Below are positions 16,033 to 25,865 of a stretch of 36,826 bases of DNA, piece after piece (the stretch's first letter is position 1; every line of letters begins with the position of its first letter). The notes beneath the pieces are model-generated. The model was not told the origin of the DNA. It ran no database searches and saw nothing but the letters and a program-made list of their open reading frames with translations. The position numbers and the translations under genes were made by a program. Location: contig JAJZRE010000023.1 in NCBI GenBank assembly GCA_021802945.1, positions 1 to 36,826 on the forward strand. Direction: 5' to 3'. The DNA comes from Pseudomonadota bacterium (GTDB lineage Bacteria > Pseudomonadota > Gammaproteobacteria > Burkholderiales > Thiobacillaceae).

Positions 16033-16938
16033 ATGGCGAACCTGCAAGCTGTACGCACCACGCTGCAACCGCAGCAAAACAATTACACTCAGCTCACGAC
16101 GTACTACGACGATCTCAACCAGATCGCCTGGGGCTATATGCATTCGGAGCCGCGCCCGTGTTTTACCAGCACGCTGCTAACCGAGCTGATCGCCTGGTGG
16201 GGGAGCATCGCCAACCGCATCCATAATCCGGACAGTGCCGATACGCGATATGTCGTGCTGGCGTCGGCGCATGCCGATGTCTACAACCTCGGCGGCGACC
16301 TCAACTTCTTCCACAAACTGATCCTCGACCGCGACTACGACAATCTGCTGCGTTACGCGCAGAACTGCATCGAAGTGATCTACATGAACGCGATGCATCT
16401 GAGCCGCCCGCAAGTCAAAACCATCAGCCTGGTGCAGGGCGACGCGCTGGGTGGCGGACTCGAATGCGCGCTATCGTGCAATACGCTGATTGCAGAACGC
16501 GGAGCCAAAATGGGTTTTCCGGAAATCCTGTTCAATCTGTTCCCGGGCATGGGGGCGATGACTTTTCTCGGAAGAAAAATCGGCCACAGCGAGGCCGAGA
16601 AAATCATCCTCAGCGGCAAGCTTTACAGCGCCGAGGAAATGCACGCCATGGGCGTGGTTGATGTGCTCGCCGAAAAAGGCGAAGGCGAGATGGCGGTGTA
16701 TGAATTCGTGCGCAAGGAAACGCGGCAGCGTAACGGCACGCTTGCCTTGCGGGCGGCGCGTGAAATCTGCCAGCCCATCGTTCACGAGGAACTGATGCGG
16801 ATCACCGAAATCTGGGTCGACGCCGCGCTGCGGCTGGAAGCCAAGGATTTGCGCATGGTCGAACGCCTGGTGGCGCGCCAGAACAGCAAGGCCGGCGCCG
16901 CCGTCCAACCTGAGGATTCAGCGCTGCGCCGCGCTTGA
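16033..16938 (+). CDS. rpfF: DSF synthase RpfF (crotonase family)
   Basis: A 301-residue enoyl-CoA hydratase-like enzyme of the RpfF type, which makes cis-2-unsaturated fatty acid signals (diffusible signal factor) from acyl-ACP. GYMHSEPRPCFTSTLL and LGGDLNFFHKLI match RpfF. The two catalytic glutamates correspond to E144 (DALGGGLECAL) and E164 (MGFPEILFNLFPGMGAM), spaced by 20 residues exactly as E141 and E161 of Xanthomonas RpfF. Start 16033 is supported by GGAG 6 bases upstream. Longer in-frame starts (15952, 15985) lack it. The 3' end overlaps the convergent rpfC by 21 bases, as expected for rpfF facing rpfC. An ordinary catabolic hydratase is much less likely in this context. Confidence 0.92.
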   Translation: MANLQAVRTTLQPQQNNYTQLTTYYDDLNQIAWGYMHSEPRPCFTSTLLTELIAWWGSIANRIHNPDSADTRYVVLASAHADVYNLGGDLNFFHKLILDRDYDNLLRYAQNCIEVIYMNAMHLSRPQVKTISLVQGDALGGGLECALSCNTLIAERGAKMGFPEILFNLFPGMGAMTFLGRKIGHSEAEKIILSGKLYSAEEMHAMGVVDVLAEKGEGEMAVYEFVRKETRQRNGTLALRAAREICQPIVHEELMRITEIWVDAALRLEAKDLRMVERLVARQNSKAGAAVQPEDSALRRA

Positions 16939-19446
16939 CTTGCGCTCCAGATACATCGACAGCAAGGTCTGCGCTTCGCCGAGCGCAGACCTGACGATCG
17001 CGAGATGGTCGTGCGCCAGCGTGGAACTGATTTCAAACGGTTTGATCCGCTCCGCATCGGCGCACACGCGGGCCAGTTGATGCGCCCCCACATCGCTTGC
17101 GCCGCCCTTGAGCATGTGAAGCTGATCGTGCCACTGGCCATAATCCTGAGTGGCCAACGCCCGCTCGATGTCGCGCAAAGCGCGCCCGCTGTCTTCTTCG
17201 AAACTGGCCAGCAGATCGTGCACGAAGGCGTGTCCGCCCAGTTGGGTCAGGTTATCCAGGACCGACTCATCCAGTTTGTCCGGCGGCTGTGAGCTGGATG
17301 CGGCGTCGGGGATTGGCCGCGCCTGCTGTTCGGTCAGGCGCGCAATGACGTCGACCAGTTCCCGGCTGTTGATCGGTTTGGTGAGGAAGGTGTCCGCGCC
17401 CGCTTCTTCGCAGGCCACCTGGGCTTCGCTCCGCGCATCGGCGGTCAGCATGATGATGGGCAAATGACCGCTTTCCATGAAACGCCAGCATTGCACCACC
17501 TCGGGGCCGGACAGTTGCGGCATGTGCATGTCGATGATGGCCAGGTCGAACGTCTGTTCGTCGGATTCGAGCATGGCCAGCGCTTCTTCGCCGTCATGCG
17601 CCAGGCAGGTCGTGTGTCCGGCATATTCCAGCAGGCCGCGGATCACACGCTGGTTGACCGGATTGTCTTCCGCCACCAGGATGTTCAGCCCCGGCGTGTG
17701 TCCTGCCTGTGCCTGCAGGTGGTTGGCCAGCGAGACTACGTTGGATGGCGTGTCGTGGCTGGTGACAGCATGGATGGCGTTGAACAGCAAGGTCGTGTTG
17801 ACGGGGGTGCGGAGCACCGTGGCGTAGCCTTCACGGAGCATCTGCGTATCGCGTGACAGCGCGACACCGATGTCGGATTCGATCAGGATGACCGGGAGGG
17901 CCGCCAGGCTGGGGTCGTCGCGCAGCAGGTGCAGGAAGGCGACCGGATCGCCGGGCAGCGCGCTGCGTTCCACGACAACCGCGCCCAGCGGCGCGCCGCC
18001 CGACAGATAGGCTGACAACTCGGCGGCAAGCCGGGTGGTGTTGTCGACCACCACGGTATCGCCCCCCCAGTTGCGGATCGCGGTCTGGATGCGGGCCGAG
18101 AGCTCGCCGCCCGCCAGGATCGCCACCCGCATCGGCGCGTCGAACTGCTCGGGCGCGGGACCGGCCTGGCTCGCCTGCAGGGCGAACGGCAATTCGAACC
18201 AGAACGTCGTGCCTTCCCCTTCGCGGCTGTGCAATCCGATTTTGCCGTCGAGCGCTTCCACCAGCTGTTTGGCAATGGTGGTGCCCAGACCGCTGCCGCC
18301 GAAGCGGCGCGTGATGGTCGGATCCCCCTGGGTGAAGCTGTCGAAAATGCGGGACTGAGCGGCTTCCGAAATGCCGATGCCGGTGTCGACGACTTCGAAG
18401 CGCAGCCGCTGCGGATGGGCTTGTCCGATCGGGCGGACGTAGATATCCACGCGCCCGTGCTCGGTGAACTTGATGGCATTGCCGATCAGGTTGATGAGGA
18501 TGTGGCGCAGGTGGCGCGCATCGCCATGCAAATGGAACGGCGTCTGTGGCGCGATGTGCGACGCCAGCACCAGTCCCTTGCCCTGGGCCTGCGTTTCCAT
18601 CATCGCGATCGTGCCGTTCACCAGGCGGTGCAGGTCGAAATTCTCTTCATTCCTGGCAATGCGGCCGGCTTCGATGCGTGAAATGTCGAGCACGTTGTCG
18701 ATCAGGTCGAGCAGGGTGTTGGCCGATGCGAGGATGATCTGGGCGAACTCCTTTTGCTCCTTGTCGAGCCGCGTTTCAGCCAGCAGGTCGGCGACGCCGA
18801 TGACGCCGTTCAGCGGCGTGCGGAGTTCGTGGCTCATGTTGGCGAGGAAGGCCGATTTGGCAAGGTTGGCTTTTTTCTCGCGGTGGACCGCGCCGTGCAA
18901 CTGCTTCAGCAGGGAAACGGTGTACAGGGGAATCGCAATCATCGACAGCAGGAAGGCCGAACTGATCAACGGGTGCGTGCTCCAGTAAGGCGAAAAAACC
19001 AGGACGCAGGAGAAGCCGATCAGCGCCAGAATCGCCGACACGACTAGATACGAGACGCCATAGCGGAAGCCATAGCCCAGCGTCACCCACAGATACACCA
19101 CCAACAGTGGCGTGGCCGTTTCACCGGTTAGAACCAGCAGAAGTGACACGACGCCGAAGTCGAGGAGCATGCTGGCATAGCGCCTGAGCGGGGAAGCCTG
19201 CAAGAAAACGAGCGTAGCCACGGTGATCAGCAGTCCACAGGCAAACAGCAGAGCTAGCGTTATCACCACAAGCTGATGAATGGTCTCCGACGCCGGCACC
19301 ATCTCGCTTGAAAAATACGCGGCTAGAATAATCCCGATCGCCAGCCGGATCAGCGACTGCTGAAATTCGGTGTCCGGCCGGCTACGAATCCGTTTGATCA
19401 GATAGTGCAGGAATCGGGGCGCCGGAATGGAAAGCATGGCTTTCAT
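16918..19446 (-). CDS. rpfC: Hybrid sensor kinase RpfC (DSF receptor type)
   Basis: An 842-residue membrane hybrid kinase. The N-terminal segment SRPDTEFQQSLIRLAIG leads into about six or seven helices up to residue 180. In known RpfC proteins this short N-terminal region and the first helices sense DSF. Next come the H-box FLANMSHELRTPLNGVIGV (H206), N-box HILINLIGNAIKFTEHG, DTGIGI and GSGLGTTIAKQLVEAL. Residues 438-560 form a degenerate receiver-like module. A true receiver follows (AEDN 592-595, D639 in IIDMHMP, K690), then a C-terminal Hpt domain (LHMLKGG, H777). The domain order suits a phosphorelay to the neighbouring RpfG. It begins 3 bases after the rpfG stop. In Xanthomonas RpfC also restrains RpfF by direct contact. 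Confidence 0.92.
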   Translation of the reverse strand: MKAMLSIPAPRFLHYLIKRIRSRPDTEFQQSLIRLAIGIILAAYFSSEMVPASETIHQLVVITLALLFACGLLITVATLVFLQASPLRRYASMLLDFGVVSLLLVLTGETATPLLVVYLWVTLGYGFRYGVSYLVVSAILALIGFSCVLVFSPYWSTHPLISSAFLLSMIAIPLYTVSLLKQLHGAVHREKKANLAKSAFLANMSHELRTPLNGVIGVADLLAETRLDKEQKEFAQIILASANTLLDLIDNVLDISRIEAGRIARNEENFDLHRLVNGTIAMMETQAQGKGLVLASHIAPQTPFHLHGDARHLRHILINLIGNAIKFTEHGRVDIYVRPIGQAHPQRLRFEVVDTGIGISEAAQSRIFDSFTQGDPTITRRFGGSGLGTTIAKQLVEALDGKIGLHSREGEGTTFWFELPFALQASQAGPAPEQFDAPMRVAILAGGELSARIQTAIRNWGGDTVVVDNTTRLAAELSAYLSGGAPLGAVVVERSALPGDPVAFLHLLRDDPSLAALPVILIESDIGVALSRDTQMLREGYATVLRTPVNTTLLFNAIHAVTSHDTPSNVVSLANHLQAQAGHTPGLNILVAEDNPVNQRVIRGLLEYAGHTTCLAHDGEEALAMLESDEQTFDLAIIDMHMPQLSGPEVVQCWRFMESGHLPIIMLTADARSEAQVACEEAGADTFLTKPINSRELVDVIARLTEQQARPIPDAASSSQPPDKLDESVLDNLTQLGGHAFVHDLLASFEEDSGRALRDIERALATQDYGQWHDQLHMLKGGASDVGAHQLARVCADAERIKPFEISSTLAHDHLAIVRSALGEAQTLLSMYLERKSSAAQR

Positions 19447-19449
19447 GCA

Positions 19450-20571
19450 TTAATCATGCGTATCGCCGAGCTCGCGCATGATGGCGGCCACCGTATCGAT
19501 GCGCCGCTCGAATGCCCGCACGCAGGCGGGATCGAAATGGTGTCCGCTTTCCGTTTGGACGTACTTCAGCGCGTCCTGGAACGACCACGCACGCTTGTAG
19601 GGGCGGTTGGAGGTGAGTGCGTCGAACACGTCGGCCACGGCCACAATGCGTGCCGGTAGCGGGATAGCCTCGCCCGCCAGACCCTGCGGATAACCGCTGC
19701 CGTCGAATTTCTCATGGTGGCCGAGCGCGATGACGGCGCCCATCTGCAGGTAGCGCGACGGGCTGTCGGCGAGGATCTCGTGGCCGATCAGCGGATGGCG
19801 GCGCATGATTGCCCGCTCTTCCGGCGTGTGTCGCCCGGGCTTCAGCAGAATCTGGTCAGGAATGCCGATCTTGCCGATGTCGTGCATGGGCGCAGCGGCT
19901 TCGATCTCGTCGCATTCCATGGCGGTGAGCTTGAGCTCTTCGGCGATCAGACGCGCATACTTCGACATGCGGATGATGTGGTTGCCGGTATCCTCGTCGC
20001 GATATTCGCCCGCTTTGGCCAGTTTCATCAGGGTTTCGCGTTCGCGCGTGCGCACTTCGCGGGTGGCCTGCAGGACCTGGTCCTCCAGCCACAGGGCGCG
20101 GTCCGACACGATTTTCTGGCTGCGCCGCAGGGCCAGCAGATTGATGCAACGGGCACGGCATTCCTGAGGATCGATGGGACGGGTGAGGAAATCGGTGGCG
20201 CCGTTTTCCAGGGCCTGATAGCGGATCTGGCGGTCTTCGACCACGGTGACGATGATGATGGGGATGTCGGCCAGACGGCGTTCCGCCCGGATGCGGCGGG
20301 TGAACTCGATGCCGTTCATGCCCGGCATGCGGTAGTCGGTGATGATGAGATCGGGCGTGGAGATTTGCATCTGCGCCAGGGCGTCGAGCGGATCCGCATA
20401 GCTTTCCACGATCACACCCGGCTCCAGCGTGCGGGCCAGACCTTCCAGCAGGCTGCGCGCGGTGCTCCGGTCGTCGACGATCACGACATGTGCGCTTCCG
20501 CGGGGACGTGCGTCGCGCTGCGGGCTGGGCGACGCGGTCGTGGACACAATGCGCAATGGCTTGATGGTCAC
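19450..20571 (-). CDS. rpfG: HD-GYP response regulator RpfG
   Basis: A 373-residue cytoplasmic regulator with an N-terminal receiver (VDD 32-34, phospho-acceptor D79 in LIITDYRMPGMNG) and a C-terminal HD-GYP phosphodiesterase. The HD pair lies in MHDIGKIGIPD (H230, D231), and HHE and GYP occur in GHHEKFDGSGYP (285-294). RpfG degrades cyclic di-GMP when activated by RpfC. The receiver lysine is replaced by arginine (LTRPID, R131), which may be normal in this group. The start is GTG at 20571 with AAGG about 9 bases upstream. It is the first gene of the rpfG-rpfC operon. The rpfH gene found between them in Xanthomonas is absent. Confidence 0.92.
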   Translation of the reverse strand: MTIKPLRIVSTTASPSPQRDARPRGSAHVVIVDDRSTARSLLEGLARTLEPGVIVESYADPLDALAQMQISTPDLIITDYRMPGMNGIEFTRRIRAERRLADIPIIIVTVVEDRQIRYQALENGATDFLTRPIDPQECRARCINLLALRRSQKIVSDRALWLEDQVLQATREVRTRERETLMKLAKAGEYRDEDTGNHIIRMSKYARLIAEELKLTAMECDEIEAAAPMHDIGKIGIPDQILLKPGRHTPEERAIMRRHPLIGHEILADSPSRYLQMGAVIALGHHEKFDGSGYPQGLAGEAIPLPARIVAVADVFDALTSNRPYKRAWSFQDALKYVQTESGHHFDPACVRAFERRIDTVAAIMRELGDTHD

Positions 20572-20659
20572 TTTTCTTGCCTTAATGGTTGATAAAATTA
20601 CGGTTTAGCTGAATTATCGGGTAAATGGGATATCGACTTTAACCTCAGGGTGAAACGAG

Positions 20660-21409
20660 ATGCAGAAAAACCCGTGGATGGGTGTGGCGGGCGGACTGGT
20701 GGTCCTGTTTTCTTTGGTTGCGTTCGCGGAACCGGCGGCCGATTACGCGCGCGAAAAGAAATGGGCGGACGAGGTCGTGCCCGGCGTGGTGGTGGGCGAT
20801 CCCGTCTACCTTCAGACACCGCGCGGACACCACAGGTTCCTTGCACTTTTCACCCCTGTCGAGGGCCGCAAGGCGGTCATTGTCGTCCATGGCATGGGAA
20901 TCCATCCGGACTGGGGCATGATCGGCACGCTGCGCACCGAACTGGCCGATCGCGGGTTCGCCACCCTCTCGATCCAGATGCCGGTGCTGGCCGCGGACGC
21001 GCAGGGCAAGGACTATCCGCCCACCTTCCCGGAGGCGGCCGATCGCATCGCCCAGGCCGTCGATTTCCTCAAGGCGAAGGGCTACACGCAGCTGGCCATC
21101 GTCTCCCACAGCCTGGGATCGCGCATGAGCCACGCGTATCTGGTCGGCACGCCCGATCCCGCGGTGAAGGCGTGGGCGAGCCTGGGCCTGCAGCAGGATG
21201 ACTATGCCGGGCTGAAACTGCCGATCCTGGACATGTATGGCGACAACGATCTGCCGCCGGTGCTGGGCGGGGCGGCCAATCGCAAGCACAGCCTGGCGGC
21301 CGGCAATTCACGGCAGGTGGTGATTCCTCATGCCGATCATTTCTATACCGCCCACGAGGGGAAAATGGTCGATACCGTTGCGACGTTCCTGAACGACACC
21401 CTGAAATAG
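20660..21409 (+). CDS. Exported alpha/beta-hydrolase-like protein (DUF3530 type)
   Basis: A 249-residue protein with an N-terminal signal peptide (hydrophobic GVAGGLVVLFSLVAF, cleavage near FAEPA). The hydrolase fold is indicated by AVIVVHGMGIHPDW, the nucleophile elbow VSHSLGSR (a S-X-S-X-G variant of G-X-S-X-G), an acid in DMYGDNDLPP and the histidine in IPHADHFY. This resembles DUF3530 proteins. The substrate is unknown. It is divergent from rpfG across 88 bases, so it could share control with the quorum-sensing operon, but that is a guess from position only. The ribosome site is weak. Confidence 0.75.
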   Translation: MQKNPWMGVAGGLVVLFSLVAFAEPAADYAREKKWADEVVPGVVVGDPVYLQTPRGHHRFLALFTPVEGRKAVIVVHGMGIHPDWGMIGTLRTELADRGFATLSIQMPVLAADAQGKDYPPTFPEAADRIAQAVDFLKAKGYTQLAIVSHSLGSRMSHAYLVGTPDPAVKAWASLGLQQDDYAGLKLPILDMYGDNDLPPVLGGAANRKHSLAAGNSRQVVIPHADHFYTAHEGKMVDTVATFLNDTLK

Positions 21410-21415
21410 GGCTTC

Positions 21416-21455
21416 TGTTCACACTCATTTCACACCTGCGAAATGGGTGTGAACA
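21416..21455. terminator. Bidirectional hairpin between convergent genes
   Basis: A 16-bp stem with one G-T pair (21416-21431 against 21440-21455) and an 8-nt loop, between the hydrolase gene and the 3' end of purC. It lacks a clean T-tract, so termination may be partly Rho-dependent. Confidence 0.55.
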
Positions 21456-21464
21456 GGCCCCAAG

Positions 21465-22361
21465 CTAACCCAGCAGCCGCGTCATCGCCTCGCGGTATTT
21501 CTCGCGGGTCCTGGCGACGATCTCGGCGGGCAGTTCCGGCCCCGGCGCCTGCTTGTTCCAGCCGCTGGCTTCCAGCCAGTCGCGTACGAACTGCTTGTCG
21601 AAGCTGGGCGGGTTGCTGCCCGGCCGGTACTGGTCGGCCGGCCAGAAACGCGACGAATCCGGCGTCAGCGCCTCGTCGATCCACACCAGCTTGCCGGCTT
21701 CGTCGAGGCCGAATTCGAACTTGGTGTCGGCGATGATGATGCCGCGCGTGAGCGCATACTCCGCCGCAGCCTTATACAGGGCAAGGCTGACGTCGCGCAC
21801 CTGCTGCGCGAGATCCCGGCCGATCAGCGCGGCCATCTGCTCGAAATCGATGTTCTCGTCGTGCGCGCCGACCGCCGCCTTGGTCGACGGCGTGAAGATC
21901 GGTTCCGGCAGGCGGTCGGCCTGCTTCAAGCTGGCGGGCAGACGGATGCCGCACACCGACTGGCTGGCCTGGTATTCCTTCCAGCCCGAGCCGACCAGAT
22001 AGCCGCGCACGATCGCCTCGACCGGCAGCGCCTTCAGTTTTCTCACCACGATGGCGCGGCCGGCCACCTGGTCGCGTTCGTTTTCGGCGACCACCGATTC
22101 CGGCGCGATGTCGAGCGCCTGGCTCGGCACGATGCTTTTCAATTTGTCGAACCAGAAGGCCGACACCTTCGTCAGCACCTCGCCCTTGCCGGGGATGGGG
22201 GTGGGCATCACTACGTCGAAGGCCGACAGGCGGTCGGTGGTGACGATCAACAGCTTGTCGTCGCCGACGGCATAGATGTCGCGCACCTTGCCGCGGTGGA
22301 CCAAGGGCAGGGAGGCGATGTGCGATTCAAGTAAGGGTTGGCCGAGGAGGGGTGCGGACAT
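21465..22361 (-). CDS. purC: SAICAR synthetase PurC
   Basis: A 298-residue enzyme that joins aspartate to CAIR in purine synthesis, using ATP. Motifs are [65 protein letters not shown] and [13 protein letters not shown], with a length typical of the longer PurC type. The start [20 protein letters not shown] is at 22361. No stop codon separates it from perM upstream, so the same frame runs on as a 682-codon ORF. There is no Shine-Dalgarno, but a TATAAT box occurs 30 bases before the ATG on the coding strand, suggesting purC has its own promoter. It may be made both alone and, at some level, as a fusion. Confidence 0.92.
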   Translation of the reverse strand: MSAPLLGQPLLESHIASLPLVHRGKVRDIYAVGDDKLLIVTTDRLSAFDVVMPTPIPGKGEVLTKVSAFWFDKLKSIVPSQALDIAPESVVAENERDQVAGRAIVVRKLKALPVEAIVRGYLVGSGWKEYQASQSVCGIRLPASLKQADRLPEPIFTPSTKAAVGAHDENIDFEQMAALIGRDLAQQVRDVSLALYKAAAEYALTRGIIIADTKFEFGLDEAGKLVWIDEALTPDSSRFWPADQYRPGSNPPSFDKQFVRDWLEASGWNKQAPGPELPAEIVARTREKYREAMTRLLG

Positions 22362-23462
22362 GGCGGACGAAGCGGAATCGGAAGAGCCGGCATTATAGCC
22401 GCCGCGATAGAAGGCGCTGGCCTCGTACACCCCGCGCAATTCGCGCAACGCCACCAGCAGCACCGCCGCCAGCGGCACCGCCAGCAGCACGCCGACGAAG
22501 CCGAACAGCTGGCCGAACGCCGCCAGTGCGAAAATCACCGCCACCGGATGCAGGCCGACCCGCTCGCCGACCAGGCGCGGCGTGATCACATAGCTTTCCA
22601 GCACCTGCCCGATTAGATAGATGCCCGCCACCCACGCCACCCCGGTCCAGTCGGCGAATTGCAGCAGCGCCACCAGCAGCGCCAGGATCATGCCGAGGCC
22701 GAAGCCGAGGAAGGGCACGAAGGACAGCACGCCGGTGAGGATGCCGATCGGCAGCGCGTATTCCAGCCCCGCCGCCCACAGCGCAACGGCGTAATACAGC
22801 GACAGGGCGGCCATCACCGACAGCTGGCCGCGCAGGAATTCGCCGACCACGGCGTCCATCGCGCGGGCAACGCGGGTGACGGCGCCCAGCCAGGGGCGCG
22901 GCGCCAGTTCGGCCACCCGCGCCACCATCACGTCCCAGTCCTTCAGCAGGTAGAACATCACCACCGGAATCAGCAGCAGATTGGCCAGCACGCCGACGAT
23001 GGCGAGCGCGCCGGTCTGCAGCTTGGGCAGCCAGGCGGCGCCGTTCTGCGTGGCCTTTTCGGTGAGCCAGGTCTGCAGCGCGGCGAGATTGAAATCGACC
23101 GAGATGCCGAGGGTGTGTTGCAGCCAGGGCAGGAAACGAGTCCGCAGCATGTCGAGGGCGGCCGGTACGCGCTGGCTCAATTCAACGAACTGTCCCTGGA
23201 ACAGCGGCAGCGCCACCAGCAGCAGGGCGAACAGCGCCAGCCCGGCGACCACGATGACGATGGCCGTGCCGGTCGTGCGCGACAGGCCGCGCGTTTCCAG
23301 GCGGTCGACCAGCGGGTCGAAGATGTAGGCCAGCAGGGCGCCGGCGAGGAAGGGCGTCAGGATGGGACCCAGCAGGTAGACCAGCCCGCCCGTGGCGAGC
23401 AGCACGGCGAAGGCAAGCCAGGGGATGTTGCCGGGCAGGCCCGGGCGTCGGATAGGGGGCAT
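22362..23462 (-). CDS. perM: PerM/AI-2E-family membrane protein, reading frame open into purC
   Basis: A membrane protein of about 367 residues with roughly eight helices, of the PerM (YdiK/TqsA-like, 'AI-2E transporter') family. Typical parts are [51 protein letters not shown] and [20 protein letters not shown]. The role is uncertain: some members are permeases or sodium/proton antiporters, and the signalling name need not apply. The start at 23462 is preferred. A further ATG at 23513 would overlap purM. The usual family end (near YEASAFYRG) is not followed by a stop. Translation continues through a Ser/Ala-rich stretch directly into PurC. It is divergent from purM, a common arrangement in betaproteobacteria. 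Confidence 0.85.
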
Positions 23463-23502
23463 AGGCGGTAAAATAGCGCACTTTTCGATTCTGGAGCCGG
23501 GC

Positions 23503-24527
<1,025 letters not shown>

Positions 24528-24531
<4 letters not shown>

Positions 24532-25160
24532 CCTGCCGGATCGTCGTGCTGCTCTCCGGGCGCGGCAGCAATTTCCAGGCGATTGCCGAAGCGCAGCTGC
24601 CGATCGACATCGTTGCGGTCATCAGCAACCGGCCGCAGGCGGCCGGGCTGGCCTGGGCGCGCGCGCGCGGCCTGACCGCCGTCGCGTTCGATCACACCCA
24701 GCATCCGGACCGCGCGGCGTTCGATGCCCTGCTGGCCGACGAGATCGAGCGCCATCGGCCCGACCTCGTGGTGCTGGCCGGCTACATGCGCATCCTCAGC
24801 CCGGCCTTCATCGCGCGCTTCGAAGGCCGCCTGCTGAACATCCATCCTTCGCTGCTGCCCATGTTTCCCGGGCTGAAAACCCATGAACGCGCGCTCGCCG
24901 AAGGCGTGAAGATTCACGGCTGCACCGTGCACTTCGTCACCGCGGATCTCGATCATGGCCCCATTGTCGTCCAGGCGGCGGTGCCGGTGCGGGCGGACGA
25001 CACGCCGGACACGCTGGCGGAGCGCGTGCTGGCGCAGGAACATCGCATCTACCCGCAGGCGGTGCGCTGGTTTGCCGAGGGACGGCTGACGATCCGCGAT
25101 GGCCGCGTAAACTTGAAGGACGATCCGACGTCACAGTCTGTGCTAACCACCGGAGTGTGA
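24528..25160 (+). CDS. purN: Phosphoribosylglycinamide formyltransferase PurN
   Basis: A 210-residue enzyme that transfers a formyl group from 10-formyl-tetrahydrofolate to GAR. It has the nucleotide loop [12 protein letters not shown], the catalytic region [16 protein letters not shown] with the Asn-X-His pair, and [11 protein letters not shown] with the active-site aspartate. The start is GTG overlapping the purM stop (GTGA), and GGAGCAGG lies just upstream. It forms the purM-purN operon, which likely continues into the two DUF3108 genes because only 2 bases separate purN from the next ATG. Confidence 0.97.
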
Positions 25161-25162
25161 GC

Positions 25163-25861
25163 ATGTACAAAATCCTTTTGCTGGCCGTCAGTCTGTTTGC
25201 CCCCGCCGCCCAGGCTGCCGGCCCGACGCAGATGAACGTGGTGTACGACCTCTACCGCAATGGCGTCAAGCTCGGCCAGGTGACCGACACCTTTGCCCGC
25301 AGCGGCAGCCGCTACACCCTGACCAGCGAGACCCGCGCAACCGGCCCGCTGAAAATGCTGTGGCCAGGCAACATCCGCCTCGAAAGCACCGGCGTGGTGA
25401 CGTCGCAGGGCCTGCGACCCACGCAATTTCGGCACGCCCGCAGCGATGCGCCCAACAAGCTGGCGACCGCCCGGCTCGACTGGAAGCAGCGCAGCATCGC
25501 CTACCAGTACAAGGGCGAATTGCGACGGGTGAGCGGCCTGCGGCCCGGCGCGCAGGACCAGCTGTCGCAGTTGTACCAGTTCATGTTCGCGCCCCGTCTC
25601 CCGGCCGATTACAGCGTTCAGGTCGTGAGCGGGCGCGATCTGAACGACTATCACTATGCGCGCAGCGATGGCGGCACCCTCCGGACGCCCCTCGGCGCGC
25701 TGGCGACCCAGCGCTATCAGCGCATCACGCAGAAACCCGACGAAAAGGCCATCACCGTGTGGGTGGCCCCGGCGCGCAACAACCTGCCGGTGCAAATCCG
25801 CGTCAGCGAAGACGGCGTCACCGTCGAGCAGCGCCTGGTGCGAGCCAGCGTCAAAGGCTGA
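25163..25861 (+). CDS. Exported DUF3108 protein, first copy
   Basis: A 232-residue predicted periplasmic protein. A signal peptide (YKILLLAVSLFAPAAQAAG) is followed by a DUF3108 domain. This has a beta-rich pattern beginning VVYDLYRNGVKLGQVTDTFA, with middle segments LWPGNIRLESTGVVTSQGL and TPLGALATQRYQRI. Function is unknown. The start is the ATG at 25163, with GGAG 7 bases upstream. A GTG at 25157 overlaps the purN stop. It is followed by a second, longer DUF3108 gene and looks like a duplicate of it. Confidence 0.83.
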   Translation: MYKILLLAVSLFAPAAQAAGPTQMNVVYDLYRNGVKLGQVTDTFARSGSRYTLTSETRATGPLKMLWPGNIRLESTGVVTSQGLRPTQFRHARSDAPNKLATARLDWKQRSIAYQYKGELRRVSGLRPGAQDQLSQLYQFMFAPRLPADYSVQVVSGRDLNDYHYARSDGGTLRTPLGALATQRYQRITQKPDEKAITVWVAPARNNLPVQIRVSEDGVTVEQRLVRASVKG

Positions 25862-25865
25862 ACGG

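Noticed and set aside
16033-16938. RpfF read as an ordinary enoyl-CoA hydratase
   Set aside because: The spacing of the two glutamates, the PRPCFT segment and the convergent rpfC-rpfG partners point to DSF synthesis.
22362-23462. PerM read as an autoinducer-2 exporter and part of the quorum-sensing system
   Set aside because: The AI-2 label of this family is not reliable for every member. The gene lies with purine genes and there is no luxS in the window.
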